The notes below the pieces were generated by a model, which was not told where the DNA came from, did not search any database, and saw nothing but the letters and a program-made list of their open reading frames with translations. From Kluyvera genomosp. 1 (GTDB lineage: Bacteria > Pseudomonadota > Gammaproteobacteria > Enterobacterales > Enterobacteriaceae), in the NCBI RefSeq assembly GCF_001266615.1, contig NZ_LGHZ01000009.1, positions 1 to 64,000 of the forward strand: a stretch of 64,000 bases of DNA, read 5' to 3'. Made by a program: the position numbers and the translations under genes. Each line of letters starts with the position of its first letter. Position 1 is the stretch's first letter. Below are positions 41,219 through 49,982 of the stretch, in pieces.

Positions 41219-42376
41219 ATGAGTGAATTTTTGCTGAAACCCCGGATCCGCTTTGGCCAGGACGCGCTGTCGGCGCTGGCCGACGTGCCCGCCCACAGCG
41301 TACTGCTGGTCACCGACCAGGCGATGGTCAAATTTGGCCTCGCCGAGCGCGTGATAACCATCCTGCGCCAGCGCATCATCCCGTTCCAGATTTGGGACGA
41401 TGTGGTCGCCGACCCGGATATTGCCACCGTGGTGCGCGGGATGAAGCTGATGGATAGCCACTATCCGGATCTGGTTATCGCGCTGGGCGGCGGTTCGGTG
41501 ATTGATGCAGCCAAAGCGGTTATTTTCGCCCTGGCGCAAACGCGTCCGGAAAGCCGCCGCGAACGTCCATGCTTCGTGGCCATTCCGACCACCAGCGGCA
41601 CGGGTTCCGAGGTGACCAGCTTCTCCGTGGTGAAAGCCCACGCCGAGAAACTGGTGCTGGTTGACCCGTCGCTGCTGCCGGATATCGCCATCCTTGACCC
41701 AACGCTGGTGGCCTCGGTGCCACCGGCTATCACCGCCGACACCGGAATGGACGTGCTGTGTCACGCGTTGGAAGCCTACGTTTCACTGGCCGCCAGCGAT
41801 TTTTCCGATGCGCTGGCAGAAAAAGTGGTGCAACAGGTATTCCGCTATCTGCCGACCTGTTGGCGCAACGGCCAGGATCTGCAGGCGCGTGAAAAAATGC
41901 ACAACGCCTCCTGCATGGCAGGCATGGCATTTACCAACGCCTCGCTTGGCATCACCCACAGCCTGGCTCATGCCCTTGGCGGCGTGTTCCGCGTGCCGCA
42001 CGGCCGCGCCAACGCCCTGCTGATGGCCGCTGTGGTGGCGTGGAACGCCGACTTCAACGGGCAGTGCGATACCGCCGCCGCCCATAAATATGCCCGTTTA
42101 GCCCATCTGCTGGATTTGCCTGCGCATACCCCTCATGAAGGCGTGGCCAGCCTGCTGGTCGCCATTACGGCGCTGAAAGATGAAATGAACATGCCGGAGG
42201 GGATCGCCGATACCGGCGTTGACGCCAGCGAATTTGAGCGCCGATTAAGCGAGATGGTGGCACAGGCGCTGCGCGACGGTTGTACCCCAACGAATCCACG
42301 CGCGCCGGACGCGCAGGCATTAACCGAACTTTATCGCCAGGCATGGAACGGCCGCGCCGTTCACCGCCACGGATAA
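41219..42376 (+). CDS. cutO: CutO, iron-dependent alcohol dehydrogenase
   Basis: This 385-residue group III iron-containing alcohol dehydrogenase reduces part of the acetaldehyde to ethanol, regenerating NAD+ for CutF. The NAD-binding [43 protein letters not shown] and metal-ligand histidines [12 protein letters not shown] and [11 protein letters not shown] are all present. AAGGAGTCAATAACCCA lies before the start. It is tightly spaced in the cut operon (15 bp after the vertex gene). Confidence 0.95.
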   Translation: MSEFLLKPRIRFGQDALSALADVPAHSVLLVTDQAMVKFGLAERVITILRQRIIPFQIWDDVVADPDIATVVRGMKLMDSHYPDLVIALGGGSVIDAAKAVIFALAQTRPESRRERPCFVAIPTTSGTGSEVTSFSVVKAHAEKLVLVDPSLLPDIAILDPTLVASVPPAITADTGMDVLCHALEAYVSLAASDFSDALAEKVVQQVFRYLPTCWRNGQDLQAREKMHNASCMAGMAFTNASLGITHSLAHALGGVFRVPHGRANALLMAAVVAWNADFNGQCDTAAAHKYARLAHLLDLPAHTPHEGVASLLVAITALKDEMNMPEGIADTGVDASEFERRLSEMVAQALRDGCTPTNPRAPDAQALTELYRQAWNGRAVHRHG

Positions 42377-42399
42377 CAAGAACTGGAGAAACCTTACCT

Positions 42400-45300
42400 A
42401 TGGCACACTACAGCTTAACGCCGCGCGTCAAAGTGCTGGCTGAACGTTTACAGGCACACGCCAGCACGCTGTGCACCGAGCACGCAACGGTTCTGCATTC
42501 ACTGGATGGCGATATCGCCGGTATTCCGGCCGCCGTCAAACCGGCACGCCGCTTCTATGAATTGATGCGCCAACTGCCGCTGACCATCAGCGCTGACGAA
42601 CTGATTGTTGGCAACCAGACCCGTAAACCGCACGGCGCAATTTTCCACGACGAAAGCGCGGGCCAGCGGCCTTGCGCCTTCCAGTTCCTCAATCTCAACA
42701 GCGCTATCGATTCACCGGACTACAAGCTGGTGGTGGAAAAAGGCGTACTGGCGATTAAACACCAGTTAGAAGAGAAAACCCGTTCTCTGGGCAGCGCGGT
42801 CAGCCGCAGCGGCATGGATGAAGTCAACGGCTGCCGCGCGGCGATTTACGCCTGCGACGCGCTGATGGCGCTGGCGCAGAATCTGGCCAACAGCGCTGAA
42901 ACACTTGCCGCCGCCGAAACCAACACCTTCCGCAAAGCCGAGCTGTTGGAAAGCGCGGCCATTTTGCACCACGTTCCGGCACACCCGGCACGCAGCTTTA
43001 AAGAAGCCTGCCAGGCGTTCTATCTGTTCCAGCTCGCTCTCCAGCTCGATAACGGTAGCTACGCGGTCAACCCGGAAGGCGCCGACAAAGCGCTGCTGCC
43101 GTACTACCAGCATGACATCGCTAACGGCACGCTGAACGAAGCCCAGGCGTATGAAATCGTCGAATGCCTGTGGTTCAAGCTGGCTGAACTGAGCGAAGTA
43201 CGCGCCGCCAGCGCTATTGATGGCTATCCAATGTTCGACGCCCTGCTCCACGGCGCGAGCCTTGAAAAAGCCAATATCAACGCCCTGTCTGAGATGTTCC
43301 TTAGCGCCCAGCAAAACCTGAGCGCCCTGCATCTGCCGGTGCGTCTGTTCAAAGGCGTACAGGCCGTTTCCAGCGCACCGTTTGCCGCCACCAGCGCGAC
43401 CACCACGGCCGAAGGCTTGACCCCGCGTATGCAGCGCCTGCGCAACCATTACCTGACCGTGCGTCCAAGCGTGTCGATTTACCGCGCGCTGGCCTTTACC
43501 GAAGTGGTCAAAGCCAACCCGGGCATGCCGACCATTCTCCTGCGCGCCAAAGCGTTCCGCCACGCCTGCGAAACCGCGCCGATTCTGATTCAGGACGATG
43601 AGCTGATCGTCGGCCATCCGTGCGGGAAGCCGCGCGCCGGGGCCTTCTCACCGGATATCGCCTGGCGCTGGGTACGCGACGAACTCGACACCATGAGTAC
43701 ACGTCCACAGGATCCATTTGAAATCAGCGAAGAAGACAAGAAAACCATTCGCGAAGAGATCGTGCCTTTCTGGGAAGGCCGTTCGTTGGATGAGATTTGC
43801 GAAGCCCAGTACCGTGAAGCGGGCGTGTGGGCATTCAGCGGCGAAACCTTCGTTAGCGACCTCTCCTACCACCAGATCAACGGCGGCGGCGATACCTGCC
43901 CTGGCTACGACGTGCTGCTGTTCACCAAAGGGATGAACGGCATTAAAGCCGATGCCGAAGCCCATCTTGCCAGCCTGAGCATGGAAAACCCGGAAGATAT
44001 CGACCGTATTTACTACTACAAAGCGGCGATTGAAACCTGCGAAGGGGTGGTGAACTACGCGCACCGTATCGCAGCGCATGCCCGTGAACTGGCAGCCGTT
44101 GAGCAAAACGCCCAGCGTCGCGCCGAGCTGCTGACCATCGCGGAAGTGAACCAGAACGTCCCGGCCAATCCGCCGAAAACCCTGCAGGAAGCGCTGCAAA
44201 GCATCTGGACCGTGGAATCACTGTTTGAAATTGAAGAGAACCAGACCGGCCTATCGCTGGGTCGCGTTGACCAATATTGCTACCCGATGTTCGAGGCCGA
44301 TATCCGCGAAGGCCGCCTGACCCACGACAGCGCGCTGGAGATGATGCAGGCCTTTATCATCAAATGCGCCGAGCTGATGTGGATGTCCAGCGAGCTGGGA
44401 GCGAAGTATTTCGCGGGCTACCAGCCGTTTATCAACCTGACCGTGGGCGGCCAGAAGCGCTCCGGCGGCGATGCCTGTAACGATTTGACCTATCTGATTA
44501 TGGACGCCGTGCGCTTTGTGAAGGTTTATCAGCCGTCGCTGGCCTGCCGTATCCACAACCAGTCGCCGCAGAAGTACATGGAAAAAATCGTCGACGTGGT
44601 GAAAGCGGGCATGGGCTTCCCGGCCTGTCACTTCGATGACTCGCATATCAAGATGATGCTGCGCAAAGGCTTTGATTTCGAAGATGCGCGCGACTACTGC
44701 CTGATGGGCTGCGTTGAGCCGCAGAAATCCGGCCGCATCTACCAGTGGACCTCCACCGGCTACACCCAGTGGCCCATTGCCATCGAGTTCGTCTTAAACC
44801 GTGGCCGGATGGTGCTGTTCGATAGCTATCAGGGGCTGGATACCGGCGACCTGCGCGACCTGCACACCTTCGAGCAGTTCGATGCCGCCGTGAAACAGCA
44901 GATTGCCCATATCGTGCGCCTGTCGGCTATCGGTACGGTCATCAGCCAGCGCGTTCACCGCGACGTGGCGCCAAAACCGCTGATGTCGCTGCTGGTGGAA
45001 GGCTGCATGGAGAAAGGCAAAGACGTCGCCGCCGGCGGCGCGATGGTCAACCACGGTCCGGGGCTGATTTTCTCGGGCCTGGCGACCTACGTCGACTCCC
45101 TCGCCGCCATCCGCAAACTGGTGTACGAGGACAAGAAATATAGCCTCGAACAGATGCGCGATGCGATGCTCGCTAACTTTGAAGGCTATGAAGGCCTGCG
45201 CCGCGACTGCCTGAACGCGCCGAAGTACGGCAACGATGATAACTACGTGGATCAGTACGCGCTGGATATCACCGAGTGGACCGAGCGCGAGTGCCGCAAA

Positions 45301-45786
45301 TACAAAATGCTCTACTCCACCCTGAGCCACGGCACCCTGTCTATTTCCAACAACACGCCAATCGGCGAACTGACCAACGCCACGCCAAACGGCCGACTGG
45401 CGTGGATGCCGCTCTCCGACGGGATCAGCCCAACCCAAGGCGCGGATAAGCAAGGCCCAACGGCAATCATCAAGTCGGTCAGCAAGATGAACGTTGAAAC
45501 CATGAACATCGGCATGGTGCACAACTTCAAATTCCTGCAAGGGCTGCTCGATACCCCTGAAGGACGCTACGGCCTGATTACGCTGCTGCGCACCGCGTCG
45601 ATTCTCGGCAACGGCCAGATGCAGTTCAGCTACGTCGATAACGAAGTGCTGAAAAAAGCGCAGCAGGAGCCGGAAAAATACCGCGACCTGATCGTCCGCG
45701 TGGCGGGCTACAGCGCCTACTTCGTGGAGCTGTGCAAAGAAGTTCAGGACGAGATCATCAGCCGTACGGTGATTGAGAAGTTCTGA
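42400..45786 (+). CDS. cutC: CutC, choline trimethylamine-lyase (long, GRM2 type)
   Basis: This 1128-residue glycyl-radical enzyme cleaves choline to trimethylamine and acetaldehyde. The catalytic cysteine is Cys771 ([12 protein letters not shown]) with Glu773 in the same motif. The radical glycine is Gly1103 (RVAGYSAYF) near the C-terminus; numbering agrees with K. pneumoniae CutC. Residues about 380-1128 are the PFL-like catalytic core. The N-terminal 350 residues are an extra region that partly repeats the core start ([14 protein letters not shown] versus [15 protein letters not shown]) and has been linked with encapsulation in GRM2 systems. The start at 42400 has ACTGGAGAAACC upstream. 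CutD activates it. Confidence 0.98.
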   Translation: MAHYSLTPRVKVLAERLQAHASTLCTEHATVLHSLDGDIAGIPAAVKPARRFYELMRQLPLTISADELIVGNQTRKPHGAIFHDESAGQRPCAFQFLNLNSAIDSPDYKLVVEKGVLAIKHQLEEKTRSLGSAVSRSGMDEVNGCRAAIYACDALMALAQNLANSAETLAAAETNTFRKAELLESAAILHHVPAHPARSFKEACQAFYLFQLALQLDNGSYAVNPEGADKALLPYYQHDIANGTLNEAQAYEIVECLWFKLAELSEVRAASAIDGYPMFDALLHGASLEKANINALSEMFLSAQQNLSALHLPVRLFKGVQAVSSAPFAATSATTTAEGLTPRMQRLRNHYLTVRPSVSIYRALAFTEVVKANPGMPTILLRAKAFRHACETAPILIQDDELIVGHPCGKPRAGAFSPDIAWRWVRDELDTMSTRPQDPFEISEEDKKTIREEIVPFWEGRSLDEICEAQYREAGVWAFSGETFVSDLSYHQINGGGDTCPGYDVLLFTKGMNGIKADAEAHLASLSMENPEDIDRIYYYKAAIETCEGVVNYAHRIAAHARELAAVEQNAQRRAELLTIAEVNQNVPANPPKTLQEALQSIWTVESLFEIEENQTGLSLGRVDQYCYPMFEADIREGRLTHDSALEMMQAFIIKCAELMWMSSELGAKYFAGYQPFINLTVGGQKRSGGDACNDLTYLIMDAVRFVKVYQPSLACRIHNQSPQKYMEKIVDVVKAGMGFPACHFDDSHIKMMLRKGFDFEDARDYCLMGCVEPQKSGRIYQWTSTGYTQWPIAIEFVLNRGRMVLFDSYQGLDTGDLRDLHTFEQFDAAVKQQIAHIVRLSAIGTVISQRVHRDVAPKPLMSLLVEGCMEKGKDVAAGGAMVNHGPGLIFSGLATYVDSLAAIRKLVYEDKKYSLEQMRDAMLANFEGYEGLRRDCLNAPKYGNDDNYVDQYALDITEWTERECRKYKMLYSTLSHGTLSISNNTPIGELTNATPNGRLAWMPLSDGISPTQGADKQGPTAIIKSVSKMNVETMNIGMVHNFKFLQGLLDTPEGRYGLITLLRTASILGNGQMQFSYVDNEVLKKAQQEPEKYRDLIVRVAGYSAYFVELCKEVQDEIISRTVIEKF

Positions 45787-45836
45787 TAGACGGAACGCGT
45801 TGGGACAAGGAAGTCCGAAGTTTTCAGGAGACAAGC

Positions 45837-46787
45837 GTGATGGGCAAGACTCAAGAATTAACCGGTCGAATTTTTAATATTCAGAAGTATTCGATCTATG
45901 ACGGTGATGGCATTCGCACGCTGGTGTTTTTCAAGGGCTGCAATATTCGCTGCCCGTGGTGCGCCAACCCGGAAGGGCTGAGCAGTCAGTTTCAGGTGAT
46001 GTTCTCGCAGGACAAATGCATCAACTGCGGTGATTGCGTCAACGTCTGCCCGGCGGGGATTCACTACCGCGTGGAAGAAAACGGTGAGATGAAGCACTTC
46101 GTCAACCGCAACAAAGACTGCATTGGCTGCCGCAAGTGCGAAGAGATTTGTACCCAAAACGCGCTGGATATTATGGGCAAAGACGTCACCGTCAGCGAGC
46201 TGATGGAGATCATCATGCAGGATTATGATTTCTACATCTCCTCCGGCGGCGGCGTGACCATCGGCGGCGGCGAGATGAGCCTACAAACCGATTTTGCCGT
46301 CGCCCTGTTCAGCGAATGCAAAAAGATGATGCTCAACACCGCCGTCGAAACCCAGGGAACCACCCCGCTGGCCAACTATCAAAAGCTGGCGCCGGTCACC
46401 GATACCTTCTTATTTGATATCAAGCAAATCGACAGCGACCACCATAAAACGCTGTTTGGAATCGGTAACGAAGGCGTTCGCCGCAACCTCGAATGGCTGG
46501 TGGACTCGGGTGCCAATGTGATTGTGCGTATGCCGCTGGTGCGCGGCTATAACGATTCGTGGGAAGCCATTACCGGGGCAATTGACTACGTTCAAAAGCT
46601 GGCAAAACGCGGCAATATTCGCCGCATCGATATGCTGCCGTACCACCAGCTCGGACGCAAAAAGTATGAGCGCCTCGAAATGCCCTACCCGATCTTAAAG
46701 GATCCGACCTACAGCGTCGAAGAGCTGGACAAGCTGGAGACGTTCTTCACCCAGTTTGATTTTGATATTCGCTTAGTGCGTCATTAA
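45837..46787 (+). CDS. cutD: CutD, radical-SAM activase of CutC
   Basis: This 316-residue glycyl-radical-enzyme-activating protein installs the Gly1103 radical on CutC using SAM. The radical-SAM motif CxxxCxxC is CNIRCPWC (residues about 35-42). Two extra 4Fe-4S cluster motifs follow: CINCGDCVNVCP and CIGCRKCEEICT. The SAM-binding GGGVTIGGGE segment is also clear. AGGAG is 6 bp upstream of the GTG start at 45837 and 9 bp from ATG 45840, so either may be used. It immediately follows cutC. Confidence 0.97.
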   Translation: MMGKTQELTGRIFNIQKYSIYDGDGIRTLVFFKGCNIRCPWCANPEGLSSQFQVMFSQDKCINCGDCVNVCPAGIHYRVEENGEMKHFVNRNKDCIGCRKCEEICTQNALDIMGKDVTVSELMEIIMQDYDFYISSGGGVTIGGGEMSLQTDFAVALFSECKKMMLNTAVETQGTTPLANYQKLAPVTDTFLFDIKQIDSDHHKTLFGIGNEGVRRNLEWLVDSGANVIVRMPLVRGYNDSWEAITGAIDYVQKLAKRGNIRRIDMLPYHQLGRKKYERLEMPYPILKDPTYSVEELDKLETFFTQFDFDIRLVRH

Positions 46788-46798
46788 AGGAGCCGAAA

Positions 46799-47203
46799 AT
46801 GAAAAGTTTAGGCGTGATAGAAACGCGAGGATTGGTCGCCGCCATTCAGGCGGTTGATGCGGCCTGTAAAGCCGCAGGCGTCACCTGTATTGGCTATCGC
46901 AAGGTCGGTTCAGGGCTGGTGAGCGTCTGTTTTGAAGGCGAGATTAGTGCCATTCATACCGCTATCGAGCGCGGCGTCGCGGTGGCTTCCACCACCGACA
47001 CGCAGGTGCATTCGCTAGTGATTGCCCGTCCGGAACGCTGCGTGGTTGAGGCACTCAGCAATCTAAAAGGCCAGCCGTGCGTCAAAGCCGCCGTGGCGGA
47101 AAAAGTGGTGATGGAAGACCCTGCCGCTCCGATTGCCATCCCTCAGGAGAAAGCCCCCACTCAATCTCCGGTCGCCAATGATAAGAAAGGGAAAAAGGCA
47201 TGA
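46799..47203 (+). CDS. cmcE: BMC-H shell protein with C-terminal extension (CmcE)
   Basis: This 134-residue protein has an N-terminal BMC domain (LGVIETRGLVAAIQAVDAAC, RKVGSGLVSVCFEGE, residues about 3-85) and a C-terminal extension of about 45 residues rich in Pro, Ala and Lys (IPQEKAPTQSPVANDKKGKK). The sequence is clearly different from CmcA-C, including the pore, so permeability may differ. AAAGGAGCCG precedes the start. It overlaps the next gene by 4 bp. Confidence 0.92.
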   Translation: MKSLGVIETRGLVAAIQAVDAACKAAGVTCIGYRKVGSGLVSVCFEGEISAIHTAIERGVAVASTTDTQVHSLVIARPERCVVEALSNLKGQPCVKAAVAEKVVMEDPAAPIAIPQEKAPTQSPVANDKKGKKA

Positions 47204-47820
47204 TTGACGCCCTGCTACAGGAGAAAATCAGCGCCCGACTGAGTGAGACCGCGCCGGCGATCCCGGTCGGGATCTCTAATCGCCACGTCCATCTGTCACA
47301 GCAGGACGTCGAGGTGCTATTTGGTAAAGGCTACGCGCTGACGCCCTTTAAGCCGCTACGCCAGCCAGGACAGTTTGCCGCCGAAGAGTGCGTCACCATC
47401 GTCGGCCCGAAAGGCTCGCTGACCCACGTGCGCGTGCTCGGTCCGACCCGCCCTGTCACTCAACTGGAAGTGTCGCGCGCCGATTGTTTTGCGCTGGGTA
47501 TTAAAGCCCCGGTGCGCGAATCCGGCCAACTGGACGGTGCGGGCAGCGCGCTGCTGGTTGGCCCAAAAGGCCACGTCGAGCTGAACTCGCAGGTGATTTG
47601 CGCCTGGCGACACATTCATATGTCGCCGACGGATGCTCGTCACCTGAACGTCAGCAACGGGCAAAAGGTCAGCGTACGCAGCAACGGCGAACGTCAGTTA
47701 ATCTTTGATGAAGTGGTGGTGCGGGTGCGGGAGGATTTCGCGCTGGAATTCCACATCGATACCGAAGAAGCCAACGCCGCCGGGTTGAAAAACGGTGCGC
47801 AGGTGACGCTGGTGCGCTAA
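47200..47820 (+). CDS. cutH: PduL-type phosphotransacylase (CutH)
   Basis: This 206-residue PduL-fold enzyme swaps CoA and phosphate on acetyl-CoA, recycling CoA and providing acetyl-phosphate for ATP synthesis. The zinc-binding histidine motifs are GISNRHVHLSQQD (about 25-37) and WRHIHMSPTDARHL, and the barrel segments VGPKGSLTHVRVLGP and LVGPKGHVELN repeat. The N-terminal MIDALLQEKISARLSE is a likely encapsulation helix. The start overlaps cmcE by 4 bp (ATGA). Confidence 0.92.
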   Translation: MIDALLQEKISARLSETAPAIPVGISNRHVHLSQQDVEVLFGKGYALTPFKPLRQPGQFAAEECVTIVGPKGSLTHVRVLGPTRPVTQLEVSRADCFALGIKAPVRESGQLDGAGSALLVGPKGHVELNSQVICAWRHIHMSPTDARHLNVSNGQKVSVRSNGERQLIFDEVVVRVREDFALEFHIDTEEANAAGLKNGAQVTLVR

Positions 47821-47830
47821 GGAGGCCGTC

Positions 47831-48514
47831 ATGACCGAGCAGCAGATTGACCATTTGGTCGCGCAAATTCTCAAGCGAATGCAGCCGCCGGTGCTAGTGC
47901 TGGTCACCGCCGCCTCCGGCTATCGCGACGAGATTCGCCAGCGGCTGGCAGGATGTGGTGAACGCCTGCATCTGGCGCTGGACGGTGAAATGGATGACGC
48001 TGCGTGCTGGCAGGCGCTCGGTCAGTTCCTGCCCGCCGCCGCCTGGCAAAACGCTCGGCCCGGCGTGGCCTATAAAGCGCTGCTGGTACCGTTTATCGAC
48101 TACCCGCTGGCAGCGGATCTGGTCAGCGGCCGGTTAGACTCACCGGCCGCACGTCGGCTGCACGAGGCGCTGCTGGCGGATGTTCCAGTGCTGGCGCTGC
48201 GGTATCACTGTAGCCCGCACAGTGAGCTCAATCAGCTGCGCGGTACGGTCGCCGACAGCGCCTATGCGTCCCACGTGGAAACGACATTGAGTCAGCTGGC
48301 CGCGTGCGGCGTCAGCCTGTGTACGATGAATGAACTGCTGGAGAAACTGGCATTGGGAGAGCGCGAATCGACGGCGAGTGCGACGCCGCGTCGTTATCTG
48401 ACTGTCACAGATATCGTTAATAATCCGTCGCTGGCCGGGACACCTAACGCCGTGATGACCGATGCTGCCGTCGATTTTATAAAAGCACAGAAAAAAAACA
48501 CCTTACCTCGATAA
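47831..48514 (+). CDS. Cut-locus protein of unknown function with N-terminal encapsulation-like helix
   Basis: This 227-residue protein is of uncertain function. The N-terminal TEQQIDHLVAQILKRM is an amphipathic helix much like known encapsulation peptides, which suggests it enters the compartment. The body has a flavoprotein-like alpha/beta rhythm (PPVLVLVTAASGYRDEI, then KALLVPFIDYPLAADLVSG, then DVPVLALRYH) and a C-terminal VTDIVNNP...VMTDAAVDFI. AAGGAGGCCGTC precedes the ATG. Similar proteins occur in other glycyl-radical microcompartment loci; neither a nucleotide motif nor a catalytic triad is clear. Confidence 0.8.
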   Translation: MTEQQIDHLVAQILKRMQPPVLVLVTAASGYRDEIRQRLAGCGERLHLALDGEMDDAACWQALGQFLPAAAWQNARPGVAYKALLVPFIDYPLAADLVSGRLDSPAARRLHEALLADVPVLALRYHCSPHSELNQLRGTVADSAYASHVETTLSQLAACGVSLCTMNELLEKLALGERESTASATPRRYLTVTDIVNNPSLAGTPNAVMTDAAVDFIKAQKKNTLPR

Positions 48515-48534
48515 TACACACTGGAGTTTAGATT

Positions 48535-48945
48535 ATGTCTTCGAAAACAAAATGCTGGCTATGGATGCTGCTGGTTATCGTGTCGGAAACCTCAGCCACG
48601 TCAACGCTTAAGATGTTCGATTCCAGCGAAGGGATGACCAAAACCCTGCTGCTGGCGCTGATCGTCGTGCTGTACTGCGTCTGCTACTACTCGTTATCCC
48701 GCGCGGTAAAAGATATTCCGGTTGGGCTGGCCTACGCCACGTGGTCCGGTACCGGCATCCTGGTAGTGTCCACTCTTGGGATGGCGTTCTACGGCCAGCA
48801 CCCGGATACGGCGGCCATCATCGGTATGGCGATTATCGCCAGCGGCATTGTGATCATGAACCTGTTCTCGAAAATGGGTCATGAAGAAGCGGAAGAAACA
48901 CCGCCAACGCCGGTTTCCACTCTCGATAAAAACGTTGCCAACTAA
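48535..48945 (+). CDS. SMR-family membrane transporter subunit (long form)
   Basis: This 136-residue four-helix small multidrug resistance (EmrE-type) protein has the essential membrane Glu at position 18 (VIVSETSATSTLK) and the conserved YxxxY-like DIPVGLAYATWSGTGILVVS. The tail after residue 112 (GHEEAEETPPTPVSTLDK) is an extra soluble stretch. It is paired with the next gene and probably forms a heterodimer of opposite topology. In the cut locus it may move choline, trimethylamine or a related quaternary amine; this is inference. Confidence 0.9.
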   Translation: MSSKTKCWLWMLLVIVSETSATSTLKMFDSSEGMTKTLLLALIVVLYCVCYYSLSRAVKDIPVGLAYATWSGTGILVVSTLGMAFYGQHPDTAAIIGMAIIASGIVIMNLFSKMGHEEAEETPPTPVSTLDKNVAN

Positions 48946-48962
48946 TAGAAAAGGAATGACCT

Positions 48963-49292
48963 ATGTTTAATCTTGGATTTTTATGGCTGGCACTGTCTAT
49001 CGGTTCCGAAATCACCGGTACATCAATGATTAAAAAGACCAATGGCTTTAGCAAACTGGGGCCGTCGGTACTGGTGGTGTGCGCCTATGCGCTGTGCTAC
49101 TTCGCGTTGACCCGCGCGATGAGCACCATTCCAGTCGGCGTGGCCTACTCGCTGTGGTGCGGTTTTGGTATCGTTGGCGTGACCATCTGCTCAATGATCC
49201 TCTATAAGCAAAAACCTGATCTGCCCGCCCTATTCGCCATGCTGCTGATTATCAGCGGCGGGATTATCATGAACGTCTTCTCCGGCATGTAA
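48963..49292 (+). CDS. SMR-family membrane transporter subunit (short form)
   Basis: This 109-residue SMR protein has Glu16 (SIGSEITGTSMIKK), the TIPVGVAYSLWCGFGIVGV helix, and a fourth helix ending LIISGGIIMNVFSGM. It is about 30 residues shorter than its partner and begins 17 bp after it with GGAATGACCT upstream. Paired SMR genes usually encode heterodimers. The cut operon ends at a strong terminator just after this gene. Confidence 0.92.
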   Translation: MFNLGFLWLALSIGSEITGTSMIKKTNGFSKLGPSVLVVCAYALCYFALTRAMSTIPVGVAYSLWCGFGIVGVTICSMILYKQKPDLPALFAMLLIISGGIIMNVFSGM

Positions 49293-49300
49293 GTTTTATC

Positions 49301-49330
49301 AGGCCTTCCCCTCTGCGGGAAGGCCTTTTG
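49301..49330 (+). terminator. Rho-independent terminator of the cut operon
   Basis: AGGCCTTCCC / GGGAAGGCCT forms a perfect 10-bp stem with a 5- to 6-nt loop and a following TTTTG run, 9 bp after the SMR stop. Confidence 0.93.
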
Positions 49331-49982
49331 CATCCTCACTCACGGTCCCCTTTATTATTTCATCCACGAATCGTCGTTGTCTGCTATATTCCTCTGAAAA
49401 AATACGCATTCACATAAATATATTCCACCCGGGCCTCCTCCAACATTCCTCAAATTTATAAACGGAAGGATTCATTCCATAAATTCAGGAACAAGACCTT
49501 CCTCAATGACAAATATCTTCCGCCTCCACATACACAATCCTGAATACCATTCGGAAATACTATCAGTGATGAAAAGTTTTTATTTATAATTGATTTACAC
49601 AAAACCATAAAAAGCTGAAAAACCATCGCATTTTTATTTTTATCTCATTGTTATATAAAGATATAAGACAGGCAATCATTATAAATAAAGATCGTTTTAA
49701 CCAATCAATCATTGGCTATCGATCGTTCCTTCCTGGTTTATCATTAATATCATTTACGATCGGTTTGAACGATCGATAGGAATCACTTCAATCGACTTTG
49801 ACAATGATATTTACAGGTTGTAACATGCGCCCCCTTAAATAAATAGCAGCCTGGTTAATACCAAAACCTTAAGAATAGCGCAGAGGGGAAATAATACTTC
49901 CTCCCCTGACTCATTGCTGCTATCACACGAAAAACTGTTCTTGCTCGAATGGATTTATCGATTTTTGCTTCTGGAGAAAGCT
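49331..49982. other. AT-rich intergenic region with a large inverted repeat
   Basis: This 652-bp region between the cut terminator and the diguanylate cyclase gene is strongly AT-rich and has no credible ORF. It contains the 13-bp inverted repeat listed next and further GATCGTT-like elements at about 49690 and 49757. Confidence 0.6.
49716..49779. repeat. 13-bp perfect inverted repeat with 38-bp spacer
   Basis: CTATCGATCGTTC (49716-49728) and GAACGATCGATAG (49767-49779) are exact reverse complements separated by 38 bp. The region also carries extra GATCG cores between and beside them. It lies about 200 bp upstream of the diguanylate cyclase start and could be a regulator-binding array or a cis element of that gene. 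Confidence 0.6.

Noticed and set aside
42766-43617. Long open frame antisense to cutC (283 codons)
   Set aside because: GC-rich codon-bias shadow of cutC; no ribosome-binding site and no recognisable domain.
44794-45834. Long open frame antisense to the 3' half of cutC (346 codons)
   Set aside because: Mirror of high-GC third positions in cutC, no start context, composition unlike a real protein.
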